The position numbers and the translations under genes are program-made. DNA of 43,601 bases, taken from an uncultured Pseudanabaenaceae cyanobacterium (GTDB lineage Bacteria > Cyanobacteriota > Cyanobacteriia > PCC-9006 > JAAUQQ01). The notes under the pieces are model-generated. The model did no database searches. It was not told where the DNA came from and saw only the letters and a program-made list of their open reading frames with translations. This document shows positions 35,046 through 43,274 of the stretch, one piece after another (within the stretch, counting starts at the first letter, position 1; each line of letters starts with the position of its first letter). The DNA lies in the NCBI GenBank assembly GCA_937949725.1, contig CALECT010000183.1, positions 1 to 43,601 on the forward strand, written 5' to 3'.

Positions 35046-35447
35046 CTACCCAATGGCAATGGGGTTTGAGACTTCAATGAGATTGCCATCGGGGTCGCGA
35101 AAATAAATTGAGCATATGGGGCCAGTCGCGCCAGTTCGATGAATAGGCCCTTCAAGGAGCAGAACCTTAGCCTGACTCAGTTGTTCTACGAGAGCAGTCA
35201 CTGGACTGCTGCTAATAAAGCAAAGATCGGCAGAGCCAGGGATGGGGCGCTGGGCCTTGGGCTCAAACTCCTGACCTGTTTGGTGCAAGTTGATTTTGCA
35301 CTGACCAAAGTGAAGTGCCCAGCGCTGTTCTCCCGTCGCAGTACAAAAGACTCGAGCTTCCATGCCCAAGACTTGCTGGTAAAAGGCTAGGGTTTTAGGG
35401 ATATCTGTAACTGTGAGGACAAGATGGTCTAGGGATGTGATGGCCAT
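35046..35447 (-). CDS. VOC superfamily (glyoxalase-like) protein
   Basis: A 133-aa vicinal-oxygen-chelate domain protein: paired beta-alpha-beta-beta-beta modules start LDHLVLTVTDIPKTLAFYQQVLG (6-28) and end GPICSIYFRDPDGNLIEVS (about 110-128). Metal-ligand candidates are His8, His55 or nearby, and Glu125 in the final strand. Length and motifs match small stand-alone VOC proteins such as fosfomycin-resistance-like or glyoxalase-like enzymes. The substrate is not inferable. Its start is 42 bp from the divergent two-TM protein gene, so they share a promoter region. Confidence 0.88.
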   Translation of the reverse strand: MAITSLDHLVLTVTDIPKTLAFYQQVLGMEARVFCTATGEQRWALHFGQCKINLHQTGQEFEPKAQRPIPGSADLCFISSSPVTALVEQLSQAKVLLLEGPIHRTGATGPICSIYFRDPDGNLIEVSNPIAIG

Positions 35448-35489
35448 TGATTCTGAGATGAGCTTTTATTGTTGTTGCGATCGCCTGCA

Positions 35490-35747
35490 ATGGATTCTTC
35501 TACGTTAGAAAAACGAACTGAGATCTCGCCAACAGAGAACAATGGTGTGGCCAATGCTGAACCTGAAGTTTCCTTGCGCAGCGCCACCTGGGCGAGTTGG
35601 TTATTTTTGGCTGGCTCACTGATTTTTGTTGTAGATGCAATTTTAGAGAATTTGGCGGCAGTCACGCTTGCATCTTGTTTACACCTAGGGGGAAGCTTAC
35701 TGTTTGCATTCGGCTCGGTTCTATTGATTCCGAGTCGTCCCCGTTAA
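35490..35747 (+). CDS. Small two-helix membrane protein, possibly YrhK-like
   Basis: An 85-aa protein with a polar 28-residue N-terminus followed by two transmembrane helices, WASWLFLAGSLIFVVDAILE and CLHLGGSLLFAFGSVLLI. Each contains a GSL(I/L)F element, which resembles the repeated GSxxF pattern of the YrhK domain. The frame extends seven codons upstream, but the ATG at 35490 follows a GATCGC segment and fits the size. Its stop codon shares the TTAA sequence with the stop codon of the convergent cobK gene. The family assignment is tentative. Confidence 0.7.
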   Translation: MDSSTLEKRTEISPTENNGVANAEPEVSLRSATWASWLFLAGSLIFVVDAILENLAAVTLASCLHLGGSLLFAFGSVLLIPSRPR

Positions 35748-36574
35748 GACGTTATGCCTGATTGACTGAGGGAGCTTTGAGCAAAGGCGATCGCCTCAGC
35801 GACCTTACTAGTCTGGGCCGGATAATTCACAGCAGGCCGCTGAATCAAGCAAAGCTGAACCCCTAGCTCTGCTGCGATCGCCCGCTTGATATTTTCCCCA
35901 CCCGCTTTCCCAGAGCATTTCGCAATGACTTTGGTGATGCCCCATTGCTGCCAAAGGGCGCGCTCCAAATCAGTAGAAATGGGAGGGCGTAACGCAATTA
36001 AGCGATCGCTGGTAAAGCCCGCTGCCAATGCCGCATCCAAAGCGGTTTGAGACGGAAGAATGCGGGCGAAGAGAGTGCTTTGTTCTTGCCATGCCTGAAA
36101 GTCGGGCAACATCCGATAGCCCAGGACCAAAAGGACTCGCTGTCCCACTAGGTGCTCAGGCTTGAGCAGCACCGCTAGGTTCGGGACCAAGGTGACGTTG
36201 TCCGTCGAACGATCTGATTGCGAGGCTTCGCTTAATTCCCATGGCTGAACCTCAGTTCGCTCAAAGCGCAGATAGGGGAGCTGAGCTTGCGTAGTGGCCG
36301 CGATCGCCCCGGCAGAGACCGCTGTGGCAAAGGGATGGCTGGCATCAATCACGCCAACAATGCCTTGGCTAAGTAGCCAACCTGCCATGGAATCTGAAGC
36401 AATAGGACCCACGTGAACTTTAGCCTGGGGCCATTTTTCTAAAGCCGAGGCGTACATCGCCCGAGCAGCATCCGTGGTGACTGTCACAACAAAGGGAATT
36501 TCGGCTTCTGCCAAAGCGATCGCCAATACAGCACTTTCCTGAGTCCCACCAATCAACCAAATCCTAGGAACCAT
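35744..36574 (-). CDS. cobK: Precorrin-6A reductase
   Basis: A 276-aa protein of the CobK/CbiJ family, which reduces the macrocycle of precorrin-6A (cobalt-precorrin-6A in the anaerobic route) in cobalamin synthesis. The start MVPRIWLIGGTQES carries the NAD(P)H-binding loop. The conserved VIDASHPFATAVS, LPYLRFERTE, VLLVLGYRMLPDFQ and TKVIAKCSGKAGGENIK segments are all present, and length is normal. The frame extends upstream to 36658 through a non-ATG codon, but the conserved glycine loop sits right after the ATG at 36574. Its stop codon overlaps that of the convergent gene. Other cob/cbi genes are absent from the window. Confidence 0.9.
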   Translation of the reverse strand: MVPRIWLIGGTQESAVLAIALAEAEIPFVVTVTTDAARAMYASALEKWPQAKVHVGPIASDSMAGWLLSQGIVGVIDASHPFATAVSAGAIAATTQAQLPYLRFERTEVQPWELSEASQSDRSTDNVTLVPNLAVLLKPEHLVGQRVLLVLGYRMLPDFQAWQEQSTLFARILPSQTALDAALAAGFTSDRLIALRPPISTDLERALWQQWGITKVIAKCSGKAGGENIKRAIAAELGVQLCLIQRPAVNYPAQTSKVAEAIAFAQSSLSQSGITS

Positions 36575-36692
36575 ACCAAAATTCGATTGTGCTTCTTGCC
36601 TCAACTCCCCCTCGCAGGAGGCTTCGGGGTGAGTCCGCCTTGCTCCTTTCCCGCTCAAAGCCTGGCGCTCCCTATTAGCCTGCTGATTAGCC

Positions 36693-37400
36693 CTAAAACT
36701 TCACCTTAAACAATCTGAACAGGTCATTACTGCGCTGCTTCACCGTTTTCCCACCCATGGCCTTAATCAGCGCATCCCAATCAGACAGCGGGTGATCAAT
36801 CACCTCAGCCCCCATATAGGTTTCCAGAATTTGCCAGTTCTCCGCCAGGGGAGCATCGGGATCAATGGCATCAAAGACAAAGAAACCATCGGGCTTGAGC
36901 AACGGCTTCACCGCCGTCATCACGCTCTTCCAATAGTCCAAGGAGTAATAGCAACTCACCCCCGTGGCAATCACCAAGTCGAACTGGACATCTTCATAGT
37001 CCAGCAGGTGGGCTGGTCCCTTTTTAATACCGTTAAACAGCTTGGAATTGAGCTGCGGTCCCCGTGCCTTAAGGGCATCAACGGCTACGCTGCTGATGTC
37101 CTGGCCATAAAACCGGGCATTCCAATCTCGCCAGGGATAAACCAAGAAGCTCAGGCCGCAGCCCAAGTCCAAACAAAGCTGATTTTTCTTCGGCTTCGCC
37201 ACTTCCCAAAATTGAGAAGCCACCTTAGCCTGCAAGGAACCCGCAGCCCAGTCTTGAAAGACCGGCATGGCCTCCACTTCCTCAGGCAAATCAAAGGGCT
37301 TACCCTCATACTCCTGGTTAAAGCGCTGGGCCACGGCCGAAAGCTGTTCGGGCAGGCGATCGGCTTCGCTGAATCCATCGGGCAAATTCCAGGCGGTCAT
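36693..37400 (-). CDS. Class I SAM-dependent methyltransferase
   Basis: A 235-aa protein with a Rossmann methyltransferase core: motif I LCLDLGCGLSFLVYP (about 75-89), the acidic loop after YGQDISS (about 100), FDLVIATGVSCYYSLDYW (about 140-157) and KPDGFFVFDA (about 168-177). The N-terminal 70 residues are helical with FDLPEEVEAMPVFQDW, which is shared, as far as I recall, by a group of cyanobacterial methyltransferases of unknown substrate. It is preceded by a 60-aa membrane protein gene with a 6-nt gap, suggesting one transcript, and followed by cobK 118 bp away. There is no basis to name the substrate. Confidence 0.85.
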   Translation of the reverse strand: MTAWNLPDGFSEADRLPEQLSAVAQRFNQEYEGKPFDLPEEVEAMPVFQDWAAGSLQAKVASQFWEVAKPKKNQLCLDLGCGLSFLVYPWRDWNARFYGQDISSVAVDALKARGPQLNSKLFNGIKKGPAHLLDYEDVQFDLVIATGVSCYYSLDYWKSVMTAVKPLLKPDGFFVFDAIDPDAPLAENWQILETYMGAEVIDHPLSDWDALIKAMGGKTVKQRSNDLFRLFKVKF

Positions 37401-37406
37401 GGCGAT

Positions 37407-37589
37407 TTAACCCTTTAAGGCTTTTTGGAAGTTTTGACGGTAGGAGCGGTTCGCAATGACCAAAGCGGGCCACATGGCGGTGAGGATCAGTCGATTGCTC
37501 GTGAAATTTGTCCGGCGAAAACCAGCCCAAAACTTAGATGCGCCCCAGAAGTAAACGCCGACACCAATAAATAAGGCTATGTATCCCAT
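37407..37589 (-). CDS. Small membrane protein of unknown function (60 aa)
   Basis: An N-terminal hydrophobic segment MGYIALFIGVGVYFWGAS is followed by aromatic and basic residues (KFWAGFRRTNF, SNRLILTAMWPALVIANRSYRQNF). The gene is 6 nt upstream of the methyltransferase start on the same strand. The close coupling and sensible codon use suggest a real small protein, likely thylakoid- or plasma-membrane-associated. I do not recognise the family. Confidence 0.65.
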   Translation of the reverse strand: MGYIALFIGVGVYFWGASKFWAGFRRTNFTSNRLILTAMWPALVIANRSYRQNFQKALKG

Positions 37590-37926
37590 AATTTTCTGTC
37601 GTGACTAACTGCAATTACGAAGGCTCGCAAGAATGCTGCGGCTATATCCTAGCGTCTAGCGTTGATCCTGCCGGAGTTACCAAACTTATCCACAGAATTG
37701 CTATGAACCTTGGACTGCATAACCCAAATCGGTCTCTCGCAGCTTAGCCAGATATGGCCTGGCTTGGGCTATTTGAATTTTACGATTTGTACGCGGTCTC
37801 TGGAGAGTTGTAACAGCTACGTGACATCCCAATACGCTCAGTCGCTACTGCCCTAGGCCTAGGTTAGGCTGAGACGGACGGTTACTGGACCGTGCCCGGT
37901 TTCCATCGATTCAGGATCTAGTCGGT
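37590..37926. other. 337-bp divergent intergenic region
   Basis: Contains a perfect DnaA-box nonamer TTATCCACA (37686-37694) and a 12-bp palindrome CCTAGGCCTAGG (37852-37863). One DnaA box without clustering does not make an origin. Promoters of the 60-aa protein gene (minus) and the guanylyltransferase fusion gene (plus) must lie here. Confidence 0.5.
37852..37863. promoter_or_regulatory. 12-bp palindrome, possible operator
   Basis: CCTAGGCCTAGG is a perfect palindrome about 64 bp upstream of the guanylyltransferase start. It is followed at once by ttaggctgag, so that gccta-ggt-taggc forms a second short hairpin. Position and symmetry suit a transcription-factor site. Confidence 0.35.
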
Positions 37927-40443
37927 ATGCGCGCAGTGTTAATGGCAGGAGGCTCTGGAACGCGCTTGCGTCCGTTGACCTATGACTTGCCCAAGCCCAT
38001 GGTGCCGATTCTCAACCGGCCCATCGCTCACCACATCATTGAACTGCTCAAGCGCCACAACATTACCGAGATCATCACAACGCTGCATTTCCTGCCGGGG
38101 GTGCTCCAGGAATATTTTCAAAATGGTCAGGACTTAGGCGTACAGATCACCTATGAGGTGGAGGACGAGCATCCTCTGGGAACGGCGGGCTGCGTGAAAA
38201 ATTGTTCAGAGCTGCTGACTGATACCTTTGTGGTGATTAGTGGCGATAGCCTGACGGACTTTGACTTGAGTGCAGCGATCGCCTTCCACCGTGAGAAAAA
38301 GTCCAAAGCCACCCTGATCCTCACCCGCGTCCCGGACCCCACCGAATTTGGCGTCGTTATTACCGACAAAGACGGTCGCATCTATCGCTTTCTGGAGAAG
38401 CCCTCCACCAGTGAAGTCTTCTCCGACACTGCCAATACCGGCGTCTATATCCTGGAACCCGAAGTGCTGGATTACCTGCCTGAGGGGAGAGCCAGTGATT
38501 TTTCAACGGATCTCTTCCCTCGCCTATTAGCTGAAGGAGAACCCATCTATGGCTATATCTCCGATGGCTATTGGTGCGATGTGGGCAACTTGGAGTCCTA
38601 TCGCCAGGCCCAGTACGACTGCCTTTCCGGAGCCATGGTGGCCGATGCGGGCTACGAGCAGCGGCGAGCTGGGGTTTGGGTGGGCAAGGACACCTACATT
38701 GATGACACTGCCCGGATCGAGGCTCCCGTCTTAATTGGTAATAACTGCCGCATTGGTCCCCGCGTGGTGGTCTCGGCCCATACCGTCATGGGGGACAACG
38801 TCACTGTGGGAGCGGATGCCCATTTGTCCCGGCCCATCATTTGGAATGGCGTTCGGGTGGGGGAAGAGGCCAGTCTGGAAGCCTGCATTGTGGCCAGGGG
38901 GGCTCACATTGAGCGGCGGGCTCATGTGTTGGAAGGCGTTGTCGTTGGGTCGCTATCCACGGTGGGAGAAGAAGCGCAAATCAGTCCCAATGTGCGCATT
39001 TGGCCCAGCAAGCAGGTGGAGTCTGGGGCAACACTGAATATCAATCTCATCTGGGGCCATACGGCCTATCGCAATCTCTTTAGCCAGCGGGGGGTGTCCG
39101 GCCTAGCCAATGTGGACATCACGCCGGAATTCGCTGTCAAGCTAGGCGCAGCTTTTGGTTCGACCCTAGCGCCGGGCTCTCAAGTAGCTGTGTCTCGGGA
39201 TCAGCGCAGTATTTCTCGCATGTTGCTGCGATCGCTCATCGCTGGCCTCATGTCCGTGGGCATCAACATCCAAGACCTCGAATCCACTGCGATTCCCATT
39301 GCCCGCACCTTTGTCTCCCGACTAGATGCAGAGGGAGGAATCCATGTACGGATCCACCCGGATCGCCCGGATCATTTGCTGATCGAATTTTTTGATAGCC
39401 AAGGGATCAACCTCTCTAAAAGCCGCGAGAAGAAAATTGAGGGGGCTTTCTTCAAGGAAGATCTGCGGCGGGTGCAAATCCACGAAATTGGGGACATTCT
39501 TTACCCCAGCCAGGTAATTGATACCTATAGCGCGACCTTTGAATCCCATTTGAATACCAACGCGATCGCCAGTAGCCGTGCCAAGGTCGTGATTGACTAT
39601 GCCTACTCCGTTTCCGGTGCCGTCTTGCCCCTGCTCTTGGCTAAATTCGGCGGTGATGCAGTGGTGCTCAACGCTAGCCTTCAGCAAACCGTCCTTTCCG
39701 AACTAGAACGGGAGACTTTACTAGGGCAGCTGGGCCATGTGGTGGAAGCCCTGCGAGCCAATTTTGGCGTCCAGGTCTCTGCCAATGGTGAACAGTTGAT
39801 CCTGGTCGATGAATCAGGTGTGGCGATTCGAGGTGAACAGCTTACTGCCCTGATGGTTCACACCATTCTCACCGCGCGTCCCCGAGGCACGGTGGTCGTG
39901 CCGGTCAACGCCTCCAGTGCCATTGAGCAGATCGCTCGCCGCCACGATGGTCAAGTCATTCGCACCAAGGCCAATCCCACTGCCCTAATGGAAGCCTGCA
40001 ACAGCCATCCCAATGTGGTTCTGGGGGGCAGTGGCGAAATGGGATTTATTTTCCCCCAACTCCATCCCGGCTTTGACTCCATGTTCTGCATTGCCAAATT
40101 GATGGAAATGCTAACGATTCAGGAGCGTAACCTGGGCCAAATCCGTTCGGAGTTGCCCACCATTTTCCATCGGCGCTATCCCCTGCGCTGCCCCTGGAAT
40201 GCCAAGGGTCGCTTGATGCGACACCTAATCGAAATTACGCCCCCAGAAAAGGTCGAGCTGATTGATGGCGTCAAAATAGTGGACTATCCCAACGATCGCT
40301 GGGTGCTGATTCTTCCCGATGCCGGGGAACCCCTCGTGCATATCTATGCGGATGGCGATGATCGCGACTGGGTAGACCGCAGCCTGCAGGACTATCGCAG
40401 CAAAATCCAAGCCTTCATTGACCTGAGCCATGAGATTCGCTGA
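37927..40443 (+). CDS. Mannose-1-phosphate guanylyltransferase / phosphomannomutase-like fusion
   Basis: An 838-aa sugar-nucleotide enzyme. Residues 1-235 form a nucleotidyltransferase with the pyrophosphorylase signature [25 protein letters not shown], and the DSLTDFD metal motif. Residues 240-370 form a left-handed beta-helix of hexapeptide repeats. Residues 375-838 resemble phosphohexomutase domains. The mutase part lacks a visible TASHNP phosphoserine loop: [11 protein letters not shown] and [12 protein letters not shown] occupy the expected places. It also lacks a DGDGDR metal loop. Mutase activity is therefore doubtful and this half may be regulatory. The product, GDP-mannose or a related NDP-sugar, would feed polysaccharide or glycoprotein synthesis. 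Confidence 0.88.
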   Translation: MRAVLMAGGSGTRLRPLTYDLPKPMVPILNRPIAHHIIELLKRHNITEIITTLHFLPGVLQEYFQNGQDLGVQITYEVEDEHPLGTAGCVKNCSELLTDTFVVISGDSLTDFDLSAAIAFHREKKSKATLILTRVPDPTEFGVVITDKDGRIYRFLEKPSTSEVFSDTANTGVYILEPEVLDYLPEGRASDFSTDLFPRLLAEGEPIYGYISDGYWCDVGNLESYRQAQYDCLSGAMVADAGYEQRRAGVWVGKDTYIDDTARIEAPVLIGNNCRIGPRVVVSAHTVMGDNVTVGADAHLSRPIIWNGVRVGEEASLEACIVARGAHIERRAHVLEGVVVGSLSTVGEEAQISPNVRIWPSKQVESGATLNINLIWGHTAYRNLFSQRGVSGLANVDITPEFAVKLGAAFGSTLAPGSQVAVSRDQRSISRMLLRSLIAGLMSVGINIQDLESTAIPIARTFVSRLDAEGGIHVRIHPDRPDHLLIEFFDSQGINLSKSREKKIEGAFFKEDLRRVQIHEIGDILYPSQVIDTYSATFESHLNTNAIASSRAKVVIDYAYSVSGAVLPLLLAKFGGDAVVLNASLQQTVLSELERETLLGQLGHVVEALRANFGVQVSANGEQLILVDESGVAIRGEQLTALMVHTILTARPRGTVVVPVNASSAIEQIARRHDGQVIRTKANPTALMEACNSHPNVVLGGSGEMGFIFPQLHPGFDSMFCIAKLMEMLTIQERNLGQIRSELPTIFHRRYPLRCPWNAKGRLMRHLIEITPPEKVELIDGVKIVDYPNDRWVLILPDAGEPLVHIYADGDDRDWVDRSLQDYRSKIQAFIDLSHEIR

Positions 40444-40567
40444 GAATAGCAACCCTTGGTTTAATCGCCATGGTGCAATTGCCATTGTGACAATCCCGGA
40501 CCAGGGTGACCCTGCGTTGTAAGATCACCTGTATTAGACAGACTCAACTGCCTGCTTCCTTCGTGCT

Positions 40568-41011
40568 ATGAACCAATGCATTTTGATGGCTGAAGTGGTT
40601 CAGCCCGCCCAAACCCGCTATACCCCCGACCAAACCGCGATCGCTGAAGCCGTGGTGCAATACCCCGGCCTTCGTCCAGACGATCCGGCAGGCACCCTCA
40701 AGATCGTGGGCTGGGGCAACATGGCCCAGGAAGTGCAGGATCGCTGTCAGCCGGGTCAGCGGTTTGTCTTTGAAGGTCGCCTGCGCATGAACACCTTTGA
40801 AAACCCCGCAGGCTATAAGGAAAAGCTGGTGGAATTGAACATCAGCAAAATCCATGCCATGGGGGCTGGAGCCGAGATGGGTTCCCCCATGCAAGCTCCT
40901 CCCGCTGCTGCACCGCGCACTGCACCGGCTCCTGCTCCTCAGCAGCGTTCTGCGCCAGCCCCGGCGGCTCCAGCAGCTCCTGAACCGGATTATGATGATA
41001 TCCCGTTCTAA
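40568..41011 (+). CDS. ssb: Single-stranded DNA-binding protein
   Basis: A 147-aa OB-fold protein of the cyanobacterial SSB type: starts MNQCILMAEVVQPAQTRYTPD, contains LKIVGWGNMAQEVQ and RFVFEGRLRMNTFENP, then an Ala/Pro-rich flexible linker (about 105-138) and an acidic tip EPDYDDIPF, the conserved partner-docking tail. It binds ssDNA as a tetramer and recruits replication and repair proteins. It is 124 bp downstream of the guanylyltransferase gene and probably has its own promoter. Confidence 0.93.
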   Translation: MNQCILMAEVVQPAQTRYTPDQTAIAEAVVQYPGLRPDDPAGTLKIVGWGNMAQEVQDRCQPGQRFVFEGRLRMNTFENPAGYKEKLVELNISKIHAMGAGAEMGSPMQAPPAAAPRTAPAPAPQQRSAPAPAAPAAPEPDYDDIPF

Positions 41012-41025
41012 ACGGTCTGTTTTTT
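41003..41025 (+). terminator. Weak intrinsic terminator of ssb
   Basis: A 5-bp stem ccgtt / aacgg (41003-41007 and 41011-41015) with a 3-nt loop overlaps the stop codon and is followed by tctg and a run of six T. The stem is short but the T tract is good. Confidence 0.5.
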
Positions 41026-41323
41026 ATCGCTCCCAGCGCTGGGAAGTCTTATCTATGACAGCTCTGCTACTTCTGTTTGAAGCGGTGGAGCTTTGCTGTT
41101 TTGACCATTAATTGACTGTTCCAGTAACGCTTCGTCACAGGCTTCATCACAAATATTGCGGACTCTACCCGAGTGCTGTTCTAGGCTTCAAACCTTGCCG
41201 TAGAATATGGGTCTGTCAATGGTTTCTATTCCGTTGGCAATTGTGATTTCAGAGCTTTATACCCTCTGAAATCAAGACCGAAGGGCGGCCCCCTCAAAAC
41301 GCTTGCATCGCGATCGCACCACC
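41012..41323. other. 312-bp leader region of ilvN
   Basis: Holds a perfect 14-bp palindrome tcccagcgctggga (41031-41044) just after the ssb terminator, AT-rich sequence that could contain the ilvN promoter, and a 10-bp stem hairpin at 41245-41273. No gene is visible. Confidence 0.5.
41245..41273 (+). promoter_or_regulatory. 10-bp leader hairpin upstream of ilvN
   Basis: Perfect stem gatttcagag / ctctgaaatc (41245-41254 and 41264-41273) with a 9-nt loop, 50 bp before the ilvN start. There is no T run, so it is more likely a regulatory or stability element than a terminator. Confidence 0.45.
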
Positions 41324-41857
41324 ATGAAACATACTCTTTCCGTCCTAGTCCAAGATGAGGCTGGAGTTCTCTCCCGAATCGCTGGACTTTTTTCCCGTAG
41401 AGGCTTCAACATCGAAAGCCTGGCTGTGGGAAATGCTGAGCAGTCCGGCATTGCTCGCATCACCATGGTGGTCAACTGCGAAGAGCAGATTATTGAGCAA
41501 ATTGTTAAGCAGCTCTACAAGCTGATTCCGGTGCTTAAAGTCAATGACATCACCAATGCTCCCTCCGTGGAGCGAGAGTTGATGTTAGTGAAGCTGAATG
41601 CGGATACTGCTAGCCGACCTGAGATTATGCAGTTTGTGCAGATCTTTCGCGCCCGCATCGTTGATATCGCTGACGATGCACTCACAATCGAAGTCGTGGG
41701 CGACCCCGGCAAAATGGTGGCTATTCTCAACGTGCTTCAGCGCTTTGGCATTCGCGAGATTGCTCGCACCGGCAAAATTGCTTTGACCCGTGCTTCTGGC
41801 GTCAATACAGAGTTGCTGAAGTCGCGTCAGTCGGAAGTCAGTCAGTTTCTGACCTAG
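41324..41857 (+). CDS. ilvN: Acetolactate synthase regulatory (small) subunit
   Basis: A 177-aa protein with the N-terminal ACT domain [33 protein letters not shown] and a C-terminal ALS_ss domain ending [14 protein letters not shown]. It activates the catalytic subunit and confers feedback inhibition by valine in branched-chain amino acid synthesis. The ACT-domain Gly (EAGVL) and Asn (FNIES) positions that bind valine are present. The frame extends seven codons upstream, but the ATG at 41324 is canonical. The catalytic-subunit gene is not adjacent. Confidence 0.95.
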   Translation: MKHTLSVLVQDEAGVLSRIAGLFSRRGFNIESLAVGNAEQSGIARITMVVNCEEQIIEQIVKQLYKLIPVLKVNDITNAPSVERELMLVKLNADTASRPEIMQFVQIFRARIVDIADDALTIEVVGDPGKMVAILNVLQRFGIREIARTGKIALTRASGVNTELLKSRQSEVSQFLT

Positions 41858-41875
41858 GCCACGCAAGTTTCTGGA

Positions 41876-41936
41876 CCCACAGGCCCAGTCTAACGAAGGT
41901 TCGACGAGGCTCTGCTCTCGTTCACTGTCCTGTGGG
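41876..41936. repeat. Structured region between ilvN and fabG
   Basis: Arms cccacagg (41876-41883) and cctgtggg (41929-41936) pair perfectly, and the 45-nt interior contains further complementarity (aacga/tcgtt and cgag/ctcg). A second pair, taagccc/gggctta, lies downstream near 41959-41979. The block could be the ilvN terminator region or a small structured RNA. Confidence 0.4.
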
Positions 41937-42092
41937 AGCAGCCCTGCAAAGGCTAAGCCCAAAGTTCGATAGGGCTTATGCCTAGCCAACATTTCCCGTG
42001 AGGCATTGAGTCCATGAGATCTGCTTTTCCCAGCCCTGCCGATTGAGAAAAGTCCGCCAATGCTGCATGATCGCCAGGGAGATTTGGGACGC

Positions 42093-42098
42093 AAGGAG
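42093..42098 (+). promoter_or_regulatory. Shine-Dalgarno deciding the fabG start
   Basis: AAGGAG ten nucleotides before the ATG at 42109. The upstream in-frame GTG/ATG candidates have no such site. Confidence 0.8.
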
Positions 42099-42108
42099 CG
42101 TGATTGCC

Positions 42109-42861
42109 ATGACCAATGCAAAACAGCTAGATGGACAGGTCGCCGTCGTAACGGGAGCTTCTCGGGGCATTGGCAAGGCGATCGCCCTGGCCTTGGCCAG
42201 TGAAGGGGCCAAGCTAGTGATCAACTATGCCCGCTCCAGCGAAGCTGCGGATGCCGTGGTCAAGGAAATTGAAGCGATGGGAGGAGAAGCGATCGCCCTC
42301 CAAGCCGATGTTTCCCAGGAAGACCAAGTGGATGCCCTTGTAAAAGGCACTAAAGAAAAGTTTGACCGCATCGACATCCTCGTCAACAACGCAGGCATCA
42401 CCAAAGACGGCTTGCTCCTGCGCATGAAGCCTGATGCCTGGAACGCAGTGATTGACCTCAACCTCACCGGTGTTTATCTCTGCACCAGGGCCATCAGCAA
42501 GCTAATGCTGAAGCAACGCTCTGGTCGTATTGTCAATATTTCCTCCATCGTTGGCGAGATGGGCAACCCTGGCCAAGCTAACTATGCAGCGGCAAAAGCA
42601 GGCGTGATTGGCTTCACCAAAGCAGTAGCCAAGGAAGTGGCGAGTCGAGGCATTACCGTCAATGCAGTTGCCCCTGGCTTTATCGAAACGGATATGACCC
42701 ATGGCCTCGATTCCGAGGAGTTGCTCAAGTTCATCCCCCTCAGTCGCTTAGGTCAGGCCGATGAAGTGGCGGGTGCAGTGCGCTTCCTCGCTGCGGATCC
42801 CGCTGCGGCCTATATCACCGGTCAAGTACTGAACGTGGATGGCGGCATGGTGATGGCGTAA
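42109..42861 (+). CDS. fabG: 3-oxoacyl-[acyl-carrier-protein] reductase
   Basis: A 250-aa classical short-chain dehydrogenase/reductase that reduces beta-ketoacyl-ACP with NADPH in fatty-acid synthesis. Motifs are VVTGASRGIG (14-21), NNAGIT (93-98), catalytic Ser146 in NISSIVG, Tyr159 and Lys163 in YAAAKAG, and VAPGFIETDM. The C-terminus LNVDGGMVM is typical. An AAGGAG ribosome-binding site at 42093-42098, ten nt upstream, fixes the ATG at 42109 although the frame is open to 42043. A long hairpin follows the stop codon. Confidence 0.95.
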   Translation: MTNAKQLDGQVAVVTGASRGIGKAIALALASEGAKLVINYARSSEAADAVVKEIEAMGGEAIALQADVSQEDQVDALVKGTKEKFDRIDILVNNAGITKDGLLLRMKPDAWNAVIDLNLTGVYLCTRAISKLMLKQRSGRIVNISSIVGEMGNPGQANYAAAKAGVIGFTKAVAKEVASRGITVNAVAPGFIETDMTHGLDSEELLKFIPLSRLGQADEVAGAVRFLAADPAAAYITGQVLNVDGGMVMA

Positions 42862-42880
42862 TGCTCAAGGCTTGATGCTT

Positions 42881-42915
42881 CAGACATCAGGTGTTTCCCA
42901 AACACCTGATGTCTG
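42881..42915 (+). terminator. Long perfect hairpin after fabG
   Basis: A 16-bp perfect stem (left arm 42881-42896, right arm 42900-42915) with loop ccc begins 20 nt after the fabG stop. The downstream bases gcttagatag lack a T run. It probably ends the fabG mRNA or protects its 3' end, and it sits 22 nt before the next start codon. Confidence 0.65.
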
Positions 42916-42937
42916 GCTTAGATAGAAGAGATTTGCT

Positions 42938-43237
42938 ATGACTGCCGCCCAACTAGAAGCCATCTATCGTTACGGCAACTACGTTGAGGCGGCAGTTTGG
43001 TTTTTATTTGCGCTTCGCTATGCCTTACAGGCCAAACGCAAGTCCCTGCCTCTGTTGCTGCGCCGTTGGAACTGGATTGCCGTGGGGCTATTTATTCTAT
43101 TTGGCTTCTCGGATGTGGTGGAAGTGCAAACGGGAGGATGGTGGAAGCCCTGGTGGTTGCTGCTCTGGAAAGGCTCTTGCGTCGTTGGCTTAGCGATTTG
43201 GGCTGGGGTGAACTTGCGGTATCGGCGCGATCGTTAG
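42938..43237 (+). CDS. Small membrane protein of unknown function (99 aa)
   Basis: Three predicted transmembrane helices (about 14-32, 44-60 and 70-92) separated by basic and Trp-rich loops (LLLRRWNW, GGWWKPWWLLLW). It ends in a basic RYRRDR tail. The gene has a plausible ATG right after the fabG hairpin (GAAGAG lies about 10 nt upstream). The composition is typical of a genuine bacterial membrane protein. I cannot assign a family. Confidence 0.7.
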   Translation: MTAAQLEAIYRYGNYVEAAVWFLFALRYALQAKRKSLPLLLRRWNWIAVGLFILFGFSDVVEVQTGGWWKPWWLLLWKGSCVVGLAIWAGVNLRYRRDR

Positions 43238-43274
43238 TCTCTAACAAAGCTTGGCCTATTGCATCAGATTCGAC

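Noticed and set aside
37686..37694. Perfect DnaA box as a sign of a replication origin
   Set aside because: Only one clear box and no AT-rich unwinding element or dnaA/dnaN neighbour; kept as a promoter observation only.
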